Shown: positions 45,017 through 56,230, numbered from the stretch's first letter. The stretch: 64,000 nt of DNA from Beroe forskalii (GCA_011033025.1 WFMF01000204.1:62001-126000); one strand, 5' to 3'. Numbers and translations: made by a program. Notes: generated by a model from the letters alone, not told the origin.

Positions 45017-45872
45017 GCACTATATAGAGACAGCGCACTATGTAGAGACAAGCTGTTTTGGAGCCAAAATTCACATTCTCTAAATAGTGCGTAAAAACAC
45101 TATATAGAGACAACGCACTTTATAGAGACAATAGAATTCTACTGATAATCATGAATGTTAGCGGACCTTATTAGGATTACAGATCTGTAACATACGGTAG
45201 ATACTGCTTGTTAGCTAACCTCATTAGGATTAGAGATAAGGAACATACTGTAGATACTGCTTGTGACCTCATTAGGATTCCTGGACTCATCGGACTTCCC
45301 GTGTGCCCTGAGGAACTTCGCTCCTGAAACCATCATGATGGACTTCGAACTGGCCTTTCGGGACACCATTCTCGAGCTAGTGGGGGCCAGAGGGGAGGTC
45401 AGTGTCAGCAGCCTTCCTCTTCCGGGTCTTCTTGGCAAGATGGACAGCGATGAGGAGTCTTGAAGTTGAACGGTCGGCCAGGAAGGACATCTTCGAGGAG
45501 CTTCTGTGCACTTCCAGTAGGAAACATTACCTGCATCTGTATGCAGGTAATGGAACGTTGTCTGTAGAGTGGACATGGTGCGAAAATACTAGCCGTAATG
45601 AATTAGGCAATAACAGGAGTACATGTTACTGTGACATGTTGTGTGGGACCAATGCAATGTGACCCGCTACTGCGATCACTGATAAGGCACGCTTGTACGC
45701 TTAATGAGGACGTGTCTCTATATAGTGTGCTTTCACTCGAACTTTGTTCTCAACATACATTACCATATGGTCGACATTTTGTCTCTATATAGTGCGAAAA
45801 AACACTATATAGCGACAGTGCACTTTATAGAGAAATGGTGTCTCTATATAGTGCGGTGTCTCTATATAGTGC
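45017..45872. mobile_element. TIR element inserted in the G-rich minisatellite
   Basis: The left end GCACTATATAGAGACA and right end TGTCTCTATATAGTGC are exact complements, and each is repeated once or twice inward. GATTCCC (45010) and GATTACC (45873) flank it as a probable target duplication with one mismatch. Inside is a MULE-like transposase fragment. About 856 bp. Confidence 0.78.
45263..45463 (+). pseudogene. MULE-type transposase fragment
   Basis: The frame contains FAPETIMMDFELAFRDTILE, which fits the conserved 'P-x-x-I-x-x-D-F-E-x-A' block around the second catalytic Asp of MULE transposases. The next block (G-C-x-F-H) is not preserved in this frame; related residues appear in a second frame beyond 45402. 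It is a short, broken remnant inside the TIR element at 45017-45872. The assignment rests on this one motif. Confidence 0.45.
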
Positions 45873-45889
45873 GATTACCGAGAGAGTGA

Positions 45890-45967
45890 GGCGAGAGGTA
45901 GTAGTGGGGGTGAGGGGTTAGAGTGGGGTGAGGGGTTAGAGTGGGGTGAGGGGTGAAAGTGGGGGGT
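45890..45967 (+). repeat. G-rich minisatellite, right block
   Basis: Same units as 44660-45009; the split is explained by the intervening TIR element. Confidence 0.85.
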
Positions 45968-45988
45968 TGAGGAAGGTAACTATAAATT

Positions 45989-46079
45989 ATCATGGGGAGG
46001 AATGATATCACGTGGTATACCTGACAAAGAGGTAGTGAGACCTAACCACCTCTTGTCAGGTATACGATTTCCCCATGAT
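45989..46079. mobile_element. nested foldback, ~90 bp
   Basis: ATCATGGGGA / TCCCCATGAT outer arms and an inner stem of 18 pairs (gtatacctgacaa... with one bulge) at 46015-46065. MITE-like or capable of a long RNA hairpin. Confidence 0.75.
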
Positions 46080-46341
46080 AGGGGTGAGAGTGGTCAGACC
46101 GCATGCCAGTTAAGGGGTGCCCTCACCACCCAGAAGGAATGACCAGTTGAGGTGTGGACCGTGGACCCTAACCTATCCCAAATTATCAAAATTGAAACAT
46201 TATAAATCATGTGAAACATGGACCATGCCGTCTCCCCAACTGCTTCCCCCAGTTCCCCCCATTGCCTCCCCCACTGCATGTCATAGATTGTCTGACCGCG
46301 TCCTCAGCACTCCAGACAGAAACTGTGAGTACTAAAGGGTA

Positions 46342-46413
46342 TTTAGTACCACCCACCCTACCATTTATATCAAAAGTACTTTCGATATAAATGGTAGGGT
46401 GGGTGGTACTAAA
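46342..46413. mobile_element. 72-bp near-perfect palindrome
   Basis: Thirty-base arms (46342-46371 and 46384-46413) are exact complements, and the 12-base centre is itself palindromic except for one pair. 'tagtaccacccaccctacc' marks the left arm. Probably a minimal MITE. Confidence 0.9.
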
Positions 46414-46504
46414 GTACTAATTAATCTGCCGAATCTGACTGTTCTGTCGAAAGTCTGAACTTCAGGAAAACAATTATTTATCAGGAAAACAATTATTTAT
46501 TAAT

Positions 46505-46882
46505 TTCTTGGCACTTTTACAATCAACTTATAGAATAAATATATCTTATATCTGAGAAATAATGTTGCCTTTCTTAAAATGAGCTCTGATGATCTAAAGG
46601 TTGGTAATATTCTGAAGACTGTAATGGCCTAAGCAGTTATGTCACAATACTTGAGAGTAATGTGACTAATTCAATATCACTTTATACAGCCAGTCAGACA
46701 AACTAGCCCCACACCCATAGTCTGCATAAGGGCCAACGGACATTCCCTGTCTTCAACTTGGACAATGACCTCTCCAAATCCAAACTATAGCCGCAGTGCC
46801 AATTGTGACTCACTTCTGCAACTTCAAGTGAGCATAAGATGCATTTAACTTGCATTAACTTATTACCTTTCACTGCCTCATT
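46505..46882 (-). repeat. leader of the LINE ORF1-type unit, inverted copy
   Basis: Reverse complement of 13230-13612; the coding part is absent. Confidence 0.85.
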
Positions 46883-48050
46883 CATTGAGGGTGTTCATTA
46901 CCACCTACCCTACCCCGTAAACCACAAGAGCCAAGGTAGAGCCGTGTGTGGTCCGAAGAGAAACCCGATACCAGTAACCACATACTGTAACAAGGTTTGT
47001 GTGTAACAACCCTTCTACTGCAGCCCTAATAAACAGGGTGGCGGCCCTCTCTTTCTTACTGTGAAACACGAACCACAGTAGAGTCACATACTTCTTAAAG
47101 ACTACAAATACTCAAACCTTCCAGGAGAATGTAGAATTAGTAGACAAAAGCAGTATTATTTAACAATGAGTAAATAAACGTGATATAGTAGGTTGCATAA
47201 AGTGTTAAATACGTAACAATGTAACATAATACATATAGCACCTGGAATCAAGATGCGCATTTGAAATTTAAATGTCCTTTACTTATTTGTTGTTAACTTA
47301 TAGTTACTGTGTTACCACCAAACGTAAAATGGTAATAGAGCAAAAACTTTTTTTAGTACTGTTCTTGTGATTGAAATTCTAAATTAAGAAACTCATGATA
47401 CTCGGCTTCGCTTTGTTCAATATACGCACTGTCCTCAATTTATGAATTAGGTTAATATTCTTAAGCGTAGCTCTCTTCAAGAACTTCTTTCTTAAAAATC
47501 TCCTCATCCCACATTTTTCAAAATTTCAACCCACATTTTTCAAAATCATTTCACGAAGCCAGCTGCACGCCAATACCATCTCCCAAGGGATTGCTGAGCT
47601 GTCAACAGCAACTGGGCACTAGGCAACCCAGCATTTGACAGTTAATAAGTTGGTGAATATCCTCAGCTTAATATGGAGACAATAATATCATGTTGTTGTG
47701 CAATGTGCATACAGTATTCGAATACATTCAGTGTTTCTGATGATTGGTTGCTTCTGAGGGTGTCAGTTGTTGAGAGATTTCAGTACGCACCCTTTCCACA
47801 AACTCACTCCCACTTAGAATCTTCAACTTCATTTCATATATTCGATATTTGGGTCCTCTTTGAGTTAAAACTCGATGGACCGAATAAAAGGCGCCTGATA
47901 GATGGTGAGATCTCAGTACACACCCTTTCTTAATCTCACTCAGAATCTTCTGAAACTTAATTTCACATTAACGCATGGCTTAATATTCGAAATTAAGGTC
48001 CTTATTTAAGCTAAAACTCCCTGGATAGATTTATAAAGCCCCCACCCAGA
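46883..48050. other. unassigned AT-rich stretch
   Basis: No gene or clear repeat; related sequence blocks ('cagtacgcaccctttc' / 'cagtacacaccctttc') near 47780 and 47912 form a diverged ~130-bp tandem. Confidence 0.4.
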
Positions 48051-48455
48051 ATGCGACATCGCCATATAGAGCATTGATATCGCCTCAGTGGAATCAGTTG
48101 TCGCCTCCTCCTGAAAATTGTCGCCAACATTTACAATGTTTGCGACAATTTCCTAAGTAGGCGACCATTTAGTTGTAACTTTGTCGCCTATAATCTATTT
48201 TTTGTCGCCTACAGTAAGTAGTACAGGATTATCATAATTTGTCGCATGTCACAGGAAATAATCGCCTTCCAGGATAAGTTGGACTATGTCCAAGTCTTGA
48301 GCAAATTTGTCGCCTCATGTAATAAATTGTCGCTTACTCTGGCGATGCAATAAATCTGTCGCCTATAAGATAAAATAATCGCATATGATATTTTCGTAGA
48401 ATATCCGAATAGATTAAAATCGTCGCATATCCTGGTTGATTGTCGCTTCAGGAAT
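48051..48455. repeat. cluster of interspersed TGTCGCC motifs
   Basis: About fifteen occurrences of gTCGC(C/T/A), mostly 'ttgtcgcct', are spaced 15-45 bases apart in otherwise AT-rich sequence, with a few on the opposite strand. No gene. Confidence 0.7.
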
Positions 48456-49167
48456 CGTTTGGAATTTAATTAGAATATATAAATTATGTTGAAACAACGT
48501 GTAGGTTACATTTTACACATGACAGGGAGACAGAGAGCTCGAATTGAAACATCTTTCACAGTTTCATGAAAATTACGATACAGTGGATTACAGATTAGCA
48601 AAGACATGAAATTTAGTTACCAGTTAATTGTTTATGTACTTCAAGATATTCCTTAATTTGATAGGGAAGTAAATGCGTATATTCAGAGTTCAGAGTGAAT
48701 TGTTTATAGTTGTGTCTTCAGTACATCAGTTGTACATCAGTTGTTTGATGTTTCAATGGCATATGAATTTACCTTAATTAGCAGAGCTAAATTAAAGTCA
48801 GTGATGTACGCTGCGTACATCTTCCTAGATCTGTCCAAACCCTATTGCACCATCAACGTCTGCAACATGGAAAAGAATTAAAACCTGAAACACATTCGTT
48901 TATCTTCAAACTGATCTCACCAAGCGATATTGCGTCATTAGTCATCCTCCTGTTAAGCAGTGAAGTTATACGGAATTGTAATACTCTACTCACTTCTGTA
49001 ATCACACACTGCTATGGTTAAATAAATACCGCACAATCATACAAGGTGCAAGGTGTAAAATTACGAGATAATAAATAGGCAGATACGATGACGTTGATAT
49101 CATTGTCGGAAGTAGTATGTAGATGAATTCTTGCCTGTCATTTTCAAGGCTGTGGCTGCAGCTAATT

Positions 49168-49341
49168 AATAAATCTACCGGATTCCGTTCAGAGAAATAA
49201 TAAGTTAATAGCTCACACCCTCCTAATCCTATATAATAAATCCTATATAATAAATCCTATATAATATAATCCTATATAATAAATCTACCGGATTCCGTTC
49301 AGAGAAATAATAAGTTAATAGCTCACACCCTCCTAATCCTA
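49168..49341. repeat. 65-bp direct duplication with a 'tcctatataataaa' microsatellite between
   Basis: 49168-49232 and 49278-49341 both contain aatctaccggattccgttca and gctcacaccctcctaatcc; the spacer is four units of a ~14-bp repeat. Confidence 0.85.
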
Positions 49342-50689
49342 TTTCAAAATATGGAATCTAAAGGCTGTAAAAGATATATCCTAATGAAAAAACTCTTTAA
49401 ATACCTCACAAAAAAGGATATTTTAAATAGATACAACATGACCCTAGATTTTAATGATATTTACTTCATAATCTCTTCATACCTTAAAAAACTAAATCAA
49501 AGACCTCTCGACCTATCATAAAATTTCTCTCTAACCACATTATAACAAGAGACGTATGCTTTGCTAGAGGGTGCAGAGGGGACCCATATCCGGAAATCTA
49601 AAATCACCTACCGACCTAGTTCACTTGTTTTCCCGCTGATTTATAAATAGTTAAACTAATTTTCATCAATGGCTTGGGAGACAGACCGTCTCTTTCTTTC
49701 CATTCTTGTGGCTTACAACATTTATTGTTATCTGTGAGGCACAGTGCGGGGTTGCGGTGATTCGATGGACTCATGTCTCTGTGTTACTTTTCAATCTCCA
49801 GCAGTAATTAAATTACCTTCCTTACCTTTGTTATGCTTTCATTTACTTTCCATATAATTCACATATTTCTACCTTCCCCTTTACTCTCGTTTATACTTTA
49901 TTGCATCCTTCCTAACACTTTACTTTCGCTCCTTGTTTATATTCTTGTTTGTAATCTGGGCGAATGAATGCGAAAAATGAAGCTTAAGTTTGTCAAGCAT
50001 TAAATTGCAAGTTTTCTTATTTATATGTTTAATTATTCTTTGACATATATTAATTTTTCATTAAAATGGGAGCTTTTTAATTGTTTGGTTACAGTTCTGG
50101 GGTACATATGGAATGGTTTCACCTTCTATATGTGCGGCCTCCGGGTGTAGGTTTCTTGGGCTTGGAGGCCGAAAAAATCGTGTGTACACTAATTTTGCAT
50201 ACAATCACCTGATGACCCATGATAGCCCTTGAGCACTAACTTTCACTTTCAGGCCTTAAATTATTATTAAAATTCATATAATACTTTTAAGCAAGTTTTA
50301 CTGGAATGATTTTACATAAATACATATTAATTGATCTTGCATATTTGTAGTATATGAATGCACGATGCATATGAATGCATATAATGGTTCATATTATGTT
50401 GCTTTACTAACCCTGAGATATGGACTGATCGGACTACAGCACTTCTGTACTGTAGTTCATAGATTAAAATATTTGAGGACACATTTGCGGTATGTAAACA
50501 TTGGCCGTGGATGAAAATGGCAGGGCTACTGATTACTAGACGAATCAAAAACCGTGTTTATCAATCAACTGAACTTGTGAGAAGAAGGATACGCCATAAT
50601 TTCAAAATCTTTGTTCGTACCCAAACGAATCTAATGGACTTGCAGCTTATTCAAATTGATATTTGGTCAACTTTGTTTTTACATACATA
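49342..50689. other. unassigned AT-rich stretch
   Basis: No gene recognised on either strand. Confidence 0.4.
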
Positions 50690-52155
50690 AAGTTACGATG
50701 AGAGTTCATTGACTCAAAATCGACTTCAGCCTGTCTGATTCTTTGATTTAATGAAATCGTCAATTCAAGTCGAAATTCACGTGTAAATACCAGTTTCCTT
50801 AAATACCGTAATTTCTACAAAATGTCCACGAGAATTCACGTCCTTCATAATTTCATCTTATATTTCCCTCCCAAATCACTGCGAGAAATATGAAAACCAT
50901 TATTAGACATTAGTTCACCATCGTATCACAGAATAGCTGGCTACAGAACAAATTTTCATCATAGATGTAATCTCAATAATTTAGCGGTCAATCTTTGGAG
51001 GCTTCCCACGGCAACATTTTTTCGGCCGTTCACCACGGAACTCGTTTTTATTTAAAGCTAAATCTCGAGGTCTACAAGCAATGTATTGAAGTAAAACATA
51101 ATACAATGAAAACTCTCTGAGTAAGAGATGTTCAAAGTAGCGCAAAATAACAATCTATCGCAAAATACGTTGTTTTAGTGTTTTTACGCGATTTTGATGA
51201 CGTCATCACAGCACCAAAATTGGCTCAAATCGATTTCCCACATAGCCTACTATACAATTTCGCCTTAGCCCAACATACTTTGGCCGGTCTCAGCTCATGA
51301 TAAGTCGTAAGTTTTGACATGTCACTCGTTTAAGTTTTCTTCTAAAACTTCAAAATCGATTTTTCACCGTGCCTTAGAAAATCGCGTATATCTCGATGAA
51401 AAATCGAGATAGCCCAATGATCCGTATGATTTTCTGAAAGCTCTTTAAATTTCCAACCAACGATTTTTCAACATTTCTGAGCTATCTCCATTTTTTCTTG
51501 GTCAAAAATGCGCACAAAGATGACCTATTTTCGCTAAACAAGCAAGAAAATTTCGCTAAGTTGATGACGTCATAATGACATCATAATGACGTCATCAGAA
51601 CTTCTCTTATAGCCAATTACCTACTCCTGTCTTAGATGAACAAAACATGACCTCGATCATGTCTCTACTATTTGTGGATCTTGAGATATGGGTCAGTGAG
51701 CGCAGACTCCTTTAACATAACTTTTGTTGCGCACGAATTTTCATACAGCGCGCGCTGTAGATTCTAGATTAGCCACCTCGGCCATGAGCGATTTTTTTCA
51801 AAATTTTTCGAAATTTTTTCATTTTTTTTTTTTTTTTTTTTTTCTTAAATTATTATTTTTTTTATTTTTTTTCTTTTTTTAACTCAAAATTTTTCAATGG
51901 TTTTATTTTTTATTTTACTTTACTTTTATTTTGTTTTATTTTCATTTTATTTTCATTTTAAAATGGTTTTATTTTACTTTGGTTTTACTTTGGTTTTACT
52001 TTGGTTTTACTTTGGTTTTACTTTGGTTTTATTCTGGTTTTATTTTGATTTTACTTTTATTTTGATTTTACTTTCATTTTCATTTCGTTTTCATTTCGTT
52101 TTCATTTCGTTTTCATTTTATTTTCATTTTAAAATGGTTTTATTTCTATTTTACT
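50690..52155 (+). repeat. segmental repeat E, copy 2 (empty-site copy)
   Basis: Begins with sequence similar to the right arm of the foldback at 14608-14925 (50690-50840), continues as a direct copy of 15058-15749 plus 17750-18360, and ends in the same T-rich tract. It lacks the 2-kb element, so it records the pre-insertion state. Its T-rich end runs straight into histone H1 coding sequence. Confidence 0.88.
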
Positions 52156-52158
52156 TTA

Positions 52159-52261
52159 GTAGCAACTCCAAAGAAATCAACAGCAAAGAAGCCCTCCGCA
52201 AAGAAGGTCAAGAAGCCAGCAGCCAAAAAAACCTGCCGCTAAGAAGACTGCCAAAAAGTAA
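52159..52261 (+). pseudogene. H1: C-terminal tail of histone H1
   Basis: The plus strand encodes ATPKKSTAKKPSAKKVKK and PAAKK, the Lys/Ala/Pro-rich tail typical of linker histone H1. One extra A in the A-run at 52225-52231 shifts the frame; in the shifted frame the tail ends in AKKTAKK and a stop at 52259-52261. A histone stem-loop follows at 52330. Everything upstream (globular domain, promoter) has been replaced by the T-rich tract of segmental repeat E. Confidence 0.85.
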
Positions 52262-52329
52262 AAGGTAATTGCTTCCTGAAGTTTGGAGTCGACTCCTATG
52301 GAGAACAATTCCCAGTCGAGGGTTTAAAA

Positions 52330-52345
52330 GGCTTTTATAAAAGCC
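52330..52345 (+). terminator. histone stem-loop of H1
   Basis: GGCTTTTATAAAAGCC: six-pair stem, loop UAUA, followed by CCAAAA. It fits the consensus apart from A at the second loop position, which is tolerated. About 70 bases after the H1 stop. Confidence 0.85.
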
Positions 52346-52512
52346 CCAAAATTGACGAGGAATATCTTATCCCCGGGATGCGCAACAAATACGAGGTATT
52401 CGTTAGCTAACGTTCCGTCGTATGACCAATTTTTAATTGAGAGTTACCTACACTCTTCGCGAACTAGCATCCGCTGATGGAGAAGGGGTCGTCGACCATA
52501 ATACCCGGTATA

Positions 52513-53097
52513 CCTTAGTACAGAATATTTATACATCACAATATTTATACGAATTTTGATTTTTTCGTATAAATTTCATGTATAAAATTTATGAAGTATA
52601 AATTATGTGTCGTACAAATTTTTCATACAACCGTATAAATTTTCCAGTCAACCGTACATTGAAACGTATTGAAGAGAATGCTAGTGCTGAATATATTAGC
52701 GATGAGATTGCTAGATGCCTTAAAATTTCTCCAGGAATAGATGAAACTAAAGTAAATAGAGGAAAAGCTGTTCTTCGAACTCTGCATCCAAAGACAATAT
52801 TAAAGTCTTTCACTTACTTTAAGACGCCAGAAGGAAAGTCAAATATTTTACAAGAATGGTCTGGTATCGCTAAAGCAGTGAAAAAAATACGTGATACTCA
52901 AAACAAGGGATACTGATGGCTTAGTGGAGTGTGGACCCGTTCTCTTGTCTCACATTGAATAATTAATTTCAAAATTTTAACTGAATTCATCAAACCGAAT
53001 TTCTTTTTTCTTGGTAGCTGATAAAATCGTATAAATTTAATGTCGTATAAATAATATCCGTATAAAATTCGTGACGTATAAATATTCTGTACTAAGG
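52513..53097. mobile_element. 585-bp TIR element with its own small frame
   Basis: CCTTAGTACAGAATATTT starts both ends (22-bp perfect inverted termini), flanked by TA on each side, the duplication expected for Tc1/mariner-like elements. Subterminal regions carry many copies of 'cgtataaat'. The 103-codon frame inside (52605-52916) occupies half of the element. Confidence 0.85.
52605..52916 (+). CDS. 103-codon frame in the small TIR element
   Basis: The predicted protein is basic and helical in character (RTLKRIEENASAEYISDEI, then GRAVLRTLHPKT-like and EWSGIAKAVKKI). The region after residue 18 reads like a real domain without low complexity, and codon use differs from the AT-repeats around it. 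I recognise no family. It could be a DNA-binding protein of the element or a captured host exon; the start is uncertain because the first ~15 codons lie in subterminal repeats. Confidence 0.45.
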   Translation: MCRTNFSYNRINFPVNRTLKRIEENASAEYISDEIARCLKISPGIDETKVNRGKAVLRTLHPKTILKSFTYFKTPEGKSNILQEWSGIAKAVKKIRDTQNKGY

Positions 53098-53289
53098 TAA
53101 ATTCACCGCCGCGAAATTCTTGGGGGTCAATTCCCGAAGCAAGATGCGCTAGAGTAAAATAATTTTGGCTGACGTCGTCAGACCCATTATTTCAAATTTT
53201 AAATTTGAGTCGTGAGGGGGTCAGGCAACGCCTGACAAAAATAATTAGTGAGTGCGAACTTGTTATTTTCATTTGTATAATGAGCCGTT

Positions 53290-54245
53290 AGTATATGATC
53301 ATTTGACCCCATGAAAAAGGAAAATGCTAGGGTCAAATGATCTGTGGGTTTTAGGGTCATATGATCGCATCATTTGACTCTAAGTCGTATTTGATAAATT
53401 TTGCAATTTTAGTCGAAAATAATTTTTCCAGCTGTAATTTGTGTTCTATGTTAATGAAATTGATTAAAACATGAATAAAATGACCACAAGAGTATAAAAT
53501 GTTGTCTATAGACCATTTAATCTATAGTCAACAAAATAATCCCTAAAATTGAACAAATGCAAGCAAAATCTATTGTTTAAAACCTAATGTTAGTTATTTA
53601 ATGCAATAGATATATTCGCCATATCTCATGTATACAAAGAATTAGAAAGACGTGGAGGATCCAACCGATGTAATTTTTGGTTTTTGATTAATTTTACCTA
53701 TTATGTTATTTTTAAAGGCATTATTGGTAGTATTTCTGATCGCCTATGATCATAAGTAGGTACATCTATAACATGATAAACTTATAAATGCATTTAAACA
53801 CAAATTTAGTGAAAGGGATGAAAAAGCCTTTAAAATCGACTAAAATTGGGTCAAATGATCGCGTCAAATGATCTATCATTTGGTCAAAAATTCAATATTG
53901 ATCATTTTAGTGTTGGTGGGGCTGGACAAAAATCCAATTAGCACCTAATTAGATGCATGTTCATCATAAACAACGTTGAAACGAAAACTGATGATGCTTA
54001 GGCTGAAAATTTCTTTCAGGTTACCAATACTAGTAGCCTCCAAAATTGCATGAATATCCTAGGAATTCTTGTTTTCAGTTGCGTATGTGGTTTCTGAGGT
54101 TAAAGCTATCACAGCCATTGGAATTAAGTCAGGACATGATGTTGTTATCTTCAATGTATTACACTGATTTCAATCGTTGCAATGTTCAGGGAAGTGATAA
54201 AGGCAATTTCTCATTTGACCCGATAGGATCATTTGACGTTTCCCT
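53290..54245. repeat. region with interspersed GTCAAATGATC motifs
   Basis: GATCATTTGAC or its complement occurs near 53297, 53330, 53363 (variants), 53858-53885 (three in a row) and 54228, the first and last being near the edges and in the same orientation. Probably a non-autonomous element; no coding region. Confidence 0.55.
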
Positions 54246-54509
54246 ATAACCACAAATTGCTGTAGCCTATTTTTGAGGAAATTAATCCGATTACTCGGCG
54301 ACTGGTTGGTTAGAGTTATATGCCTCCCATATATCTCTGGCTGAGTGACGTCACAGTCAAAGCCCCAATCTTTTTGTATCTTAATCCTCACCCTAAACTT
54401 TAAACAAATCCTGTCCCTAATCCTGATTCTAACCCTAACTCTTCAAGCGCTAGATGAGCATCAATGTATTTTTATTTTTGGTGTGTGACTTTATTGTCAC
54501 AGATAATGG

Positions 54510-54621
54510 AAAACTCCCCGAAGCGGCGGAAGGCCGCGTAGAAGGGACTTGTCCTTTCATGAGGGAACGAACAAGTGCCCTCGTGGGCTCTTAAGGCACT
54601 TCTGAGTGAGCGAAATTAAAG
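54510..54621 (-). repeat. DIRS-like element end fragment, outward-facing
   Basis: Contains ctccccgaagcggcgg, cctttcatgagggaacgaac and GGCACTTCTGAGTGAGCGA, the same modules as 26322-26427. Interior side to the left. Confidence 0.75.
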
Positions 54622-54820
54622 CATAAAGAAGGCTCTCGGTTATATGGAAGATTGCCCCATTGCCCATATTATAGACAATGACATATATCAATTATGTTAA
54701 TAATCACCATGAATCATGTCTTCTTGTTTTTGCATCCTGGTCCTAGCAGTAATATCTACAAGAGAATTCTCCGTAAATATCATTGTTCACAGCAAAGATA
54801 ACATCATCAGGAACACCAAC

Positions 54821-54960
54821 CCTTTCATCTCGCTCACTCACAAGTGCCTTAAGAGCCCGCGAGGGCGAAATCCACCGAAAGGCACTTGTTCGTTCCCTCA
54901 TGAAAGGAAACTCCCCTTCGGGTGTTCCCCTAACCAGGGGTGTCGCGAAACGACACCCCT
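54821..54960 (+). repeat. DIRS-like element left end fragment plus hairpin
   Basis: CCTTTCATCTCGCTCACTCA onward matches 21754 for ~55 bases, then the inverted 'internal' module, then a perfect 10-bp hairpin AGGGGTGTCG/CGACACCCCT (54936-54960, loop CGAAA). No coding part follows. Confidence 0.8.
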
Positions 54961-55929
54961 ATTTCTGGCGAAGCTTTTTACTGTACGTGCGCTCGCGACC
55001 ATTTCCGCGCGAACGACACAGTTTTTAGGTGGCGCGGTTTCCTGCTACGTGATTGCATTACGTCATCGCATTTATATAGCCTACTCGGCAGATGGGCACC
55101 TTGCAATCGGCGCCGATCAGCGCTGATCAGCGCCGACCCACCGCCGATCAGCGCCGATCGGCGCTGATCAGCGCTGATCGGCGCTGATCGGCGCTGATCA
55201 GCGATTGATCAGCGCTGATCAGCGACACCGCCGATCAGCGCTGATCGGCGCTGATCAGCGCCGATGGAAAAAATTTAAAATTTTATCGGCGGTCGTCGGC
55301 GCTGATCAGCGCCGATCAGCGCTGATCAGCGCTGATCAGCGCCGATCGGCGATCAATCAGCGCTGATCGGCGAAATTGGCCGCCGATCAGCGCCGATCAG
55401 CGCTGATCAGCGCCTACCAAAACACCTGCATAAGAGCCTTAGAAAACTCCATCGGCGCTGATCAGCGCTGATCAGCGCCGATCAGCGCCGATCAGCGCCG
55501 ATCGTTAACTTACTATATTCGCACTGATATGGACATTTGGGTACGTTTCCCTTGCAAAATATAATTCCGACTGGCCCTGGGTGACGTTGAGAGTCCGATC
55601 AATTGATCAAAGTGGATAGATCAAAGAGGATGGGCACTGGGCAGGTCGTCAGGAAGGAAGGAGGTTAATGGTTATAAAGTTATAAGAGGACAGTCTTCCT
55701 ATCAGCTTTGGGTGTATCTCAACACCCATACACCCATATGAGCCGCCCCTGGTCCGAGCTGGTTGATGTGTTAGTCTAACCGCTTACACATGTGAAAGAA
55801 AAATCTCTCCTGCCCAATCCCTAGAAAGACTTTCAGTTGCATGAGCAGGAGCAAGGGATAGGATCCTCGATCATCGATATCTCTCACCATACCTCCAGCG
55901 AGGCTACTGCGGAATGTGACCCACTTCCA

Positions 55930-56230
55930 GGGGGATAAAAGTTCGCAGTCCTACGGCTAGGTGCGACTTTTTATCCCCATTCGAAGCACGAATGGGAATG
56001 AAAGGTCGAAGTTCCACTCCTGTCTAAGTCTTTTTATTCCCCTGCTTGCTACCGAGCTCATAGGGGGTAAAAAGTCGCAGTGTATTGTGGAATTGCGCCC
56101 TTCCCCCCCCCCCCCCCCTTAGAATACAGTACAGATCAAAGGTAAGCAGGGGGTAAAAGGTCGCACCTGTACCCTAGGCTGGTAAAAAGGCGGGGGATAA
56201 AAAGTTGGGGGTAAAAGGTCATATCCCCCA
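55930..56230. repeat. interspersed GGGGTAAAAAGTCGC motifs
   Basis: At least six forms of 'ggggtaaaaagtcgc' in both orientations, plus a C run at 56105-56120. The motif occurs again at 61499. Confidence 0.65.

Noticed and set aside
48051-48455. CRISPR-like pattern of short motifs
   Set aside because: Motif is only 5-8 bases and irregularly spaced; no repeat/spacer structure.
51897-52268. 123-codon Phe-rich frame ending in Lys-rich residues
   Set aside because: The first part is the translated T-rich array; only the final part is real H1 tail, described separately.
54716-55167. Overlapping frames over the DIRS end fragment
   Set aside because: They run across repeat ends and a hairpin and share no protein features.
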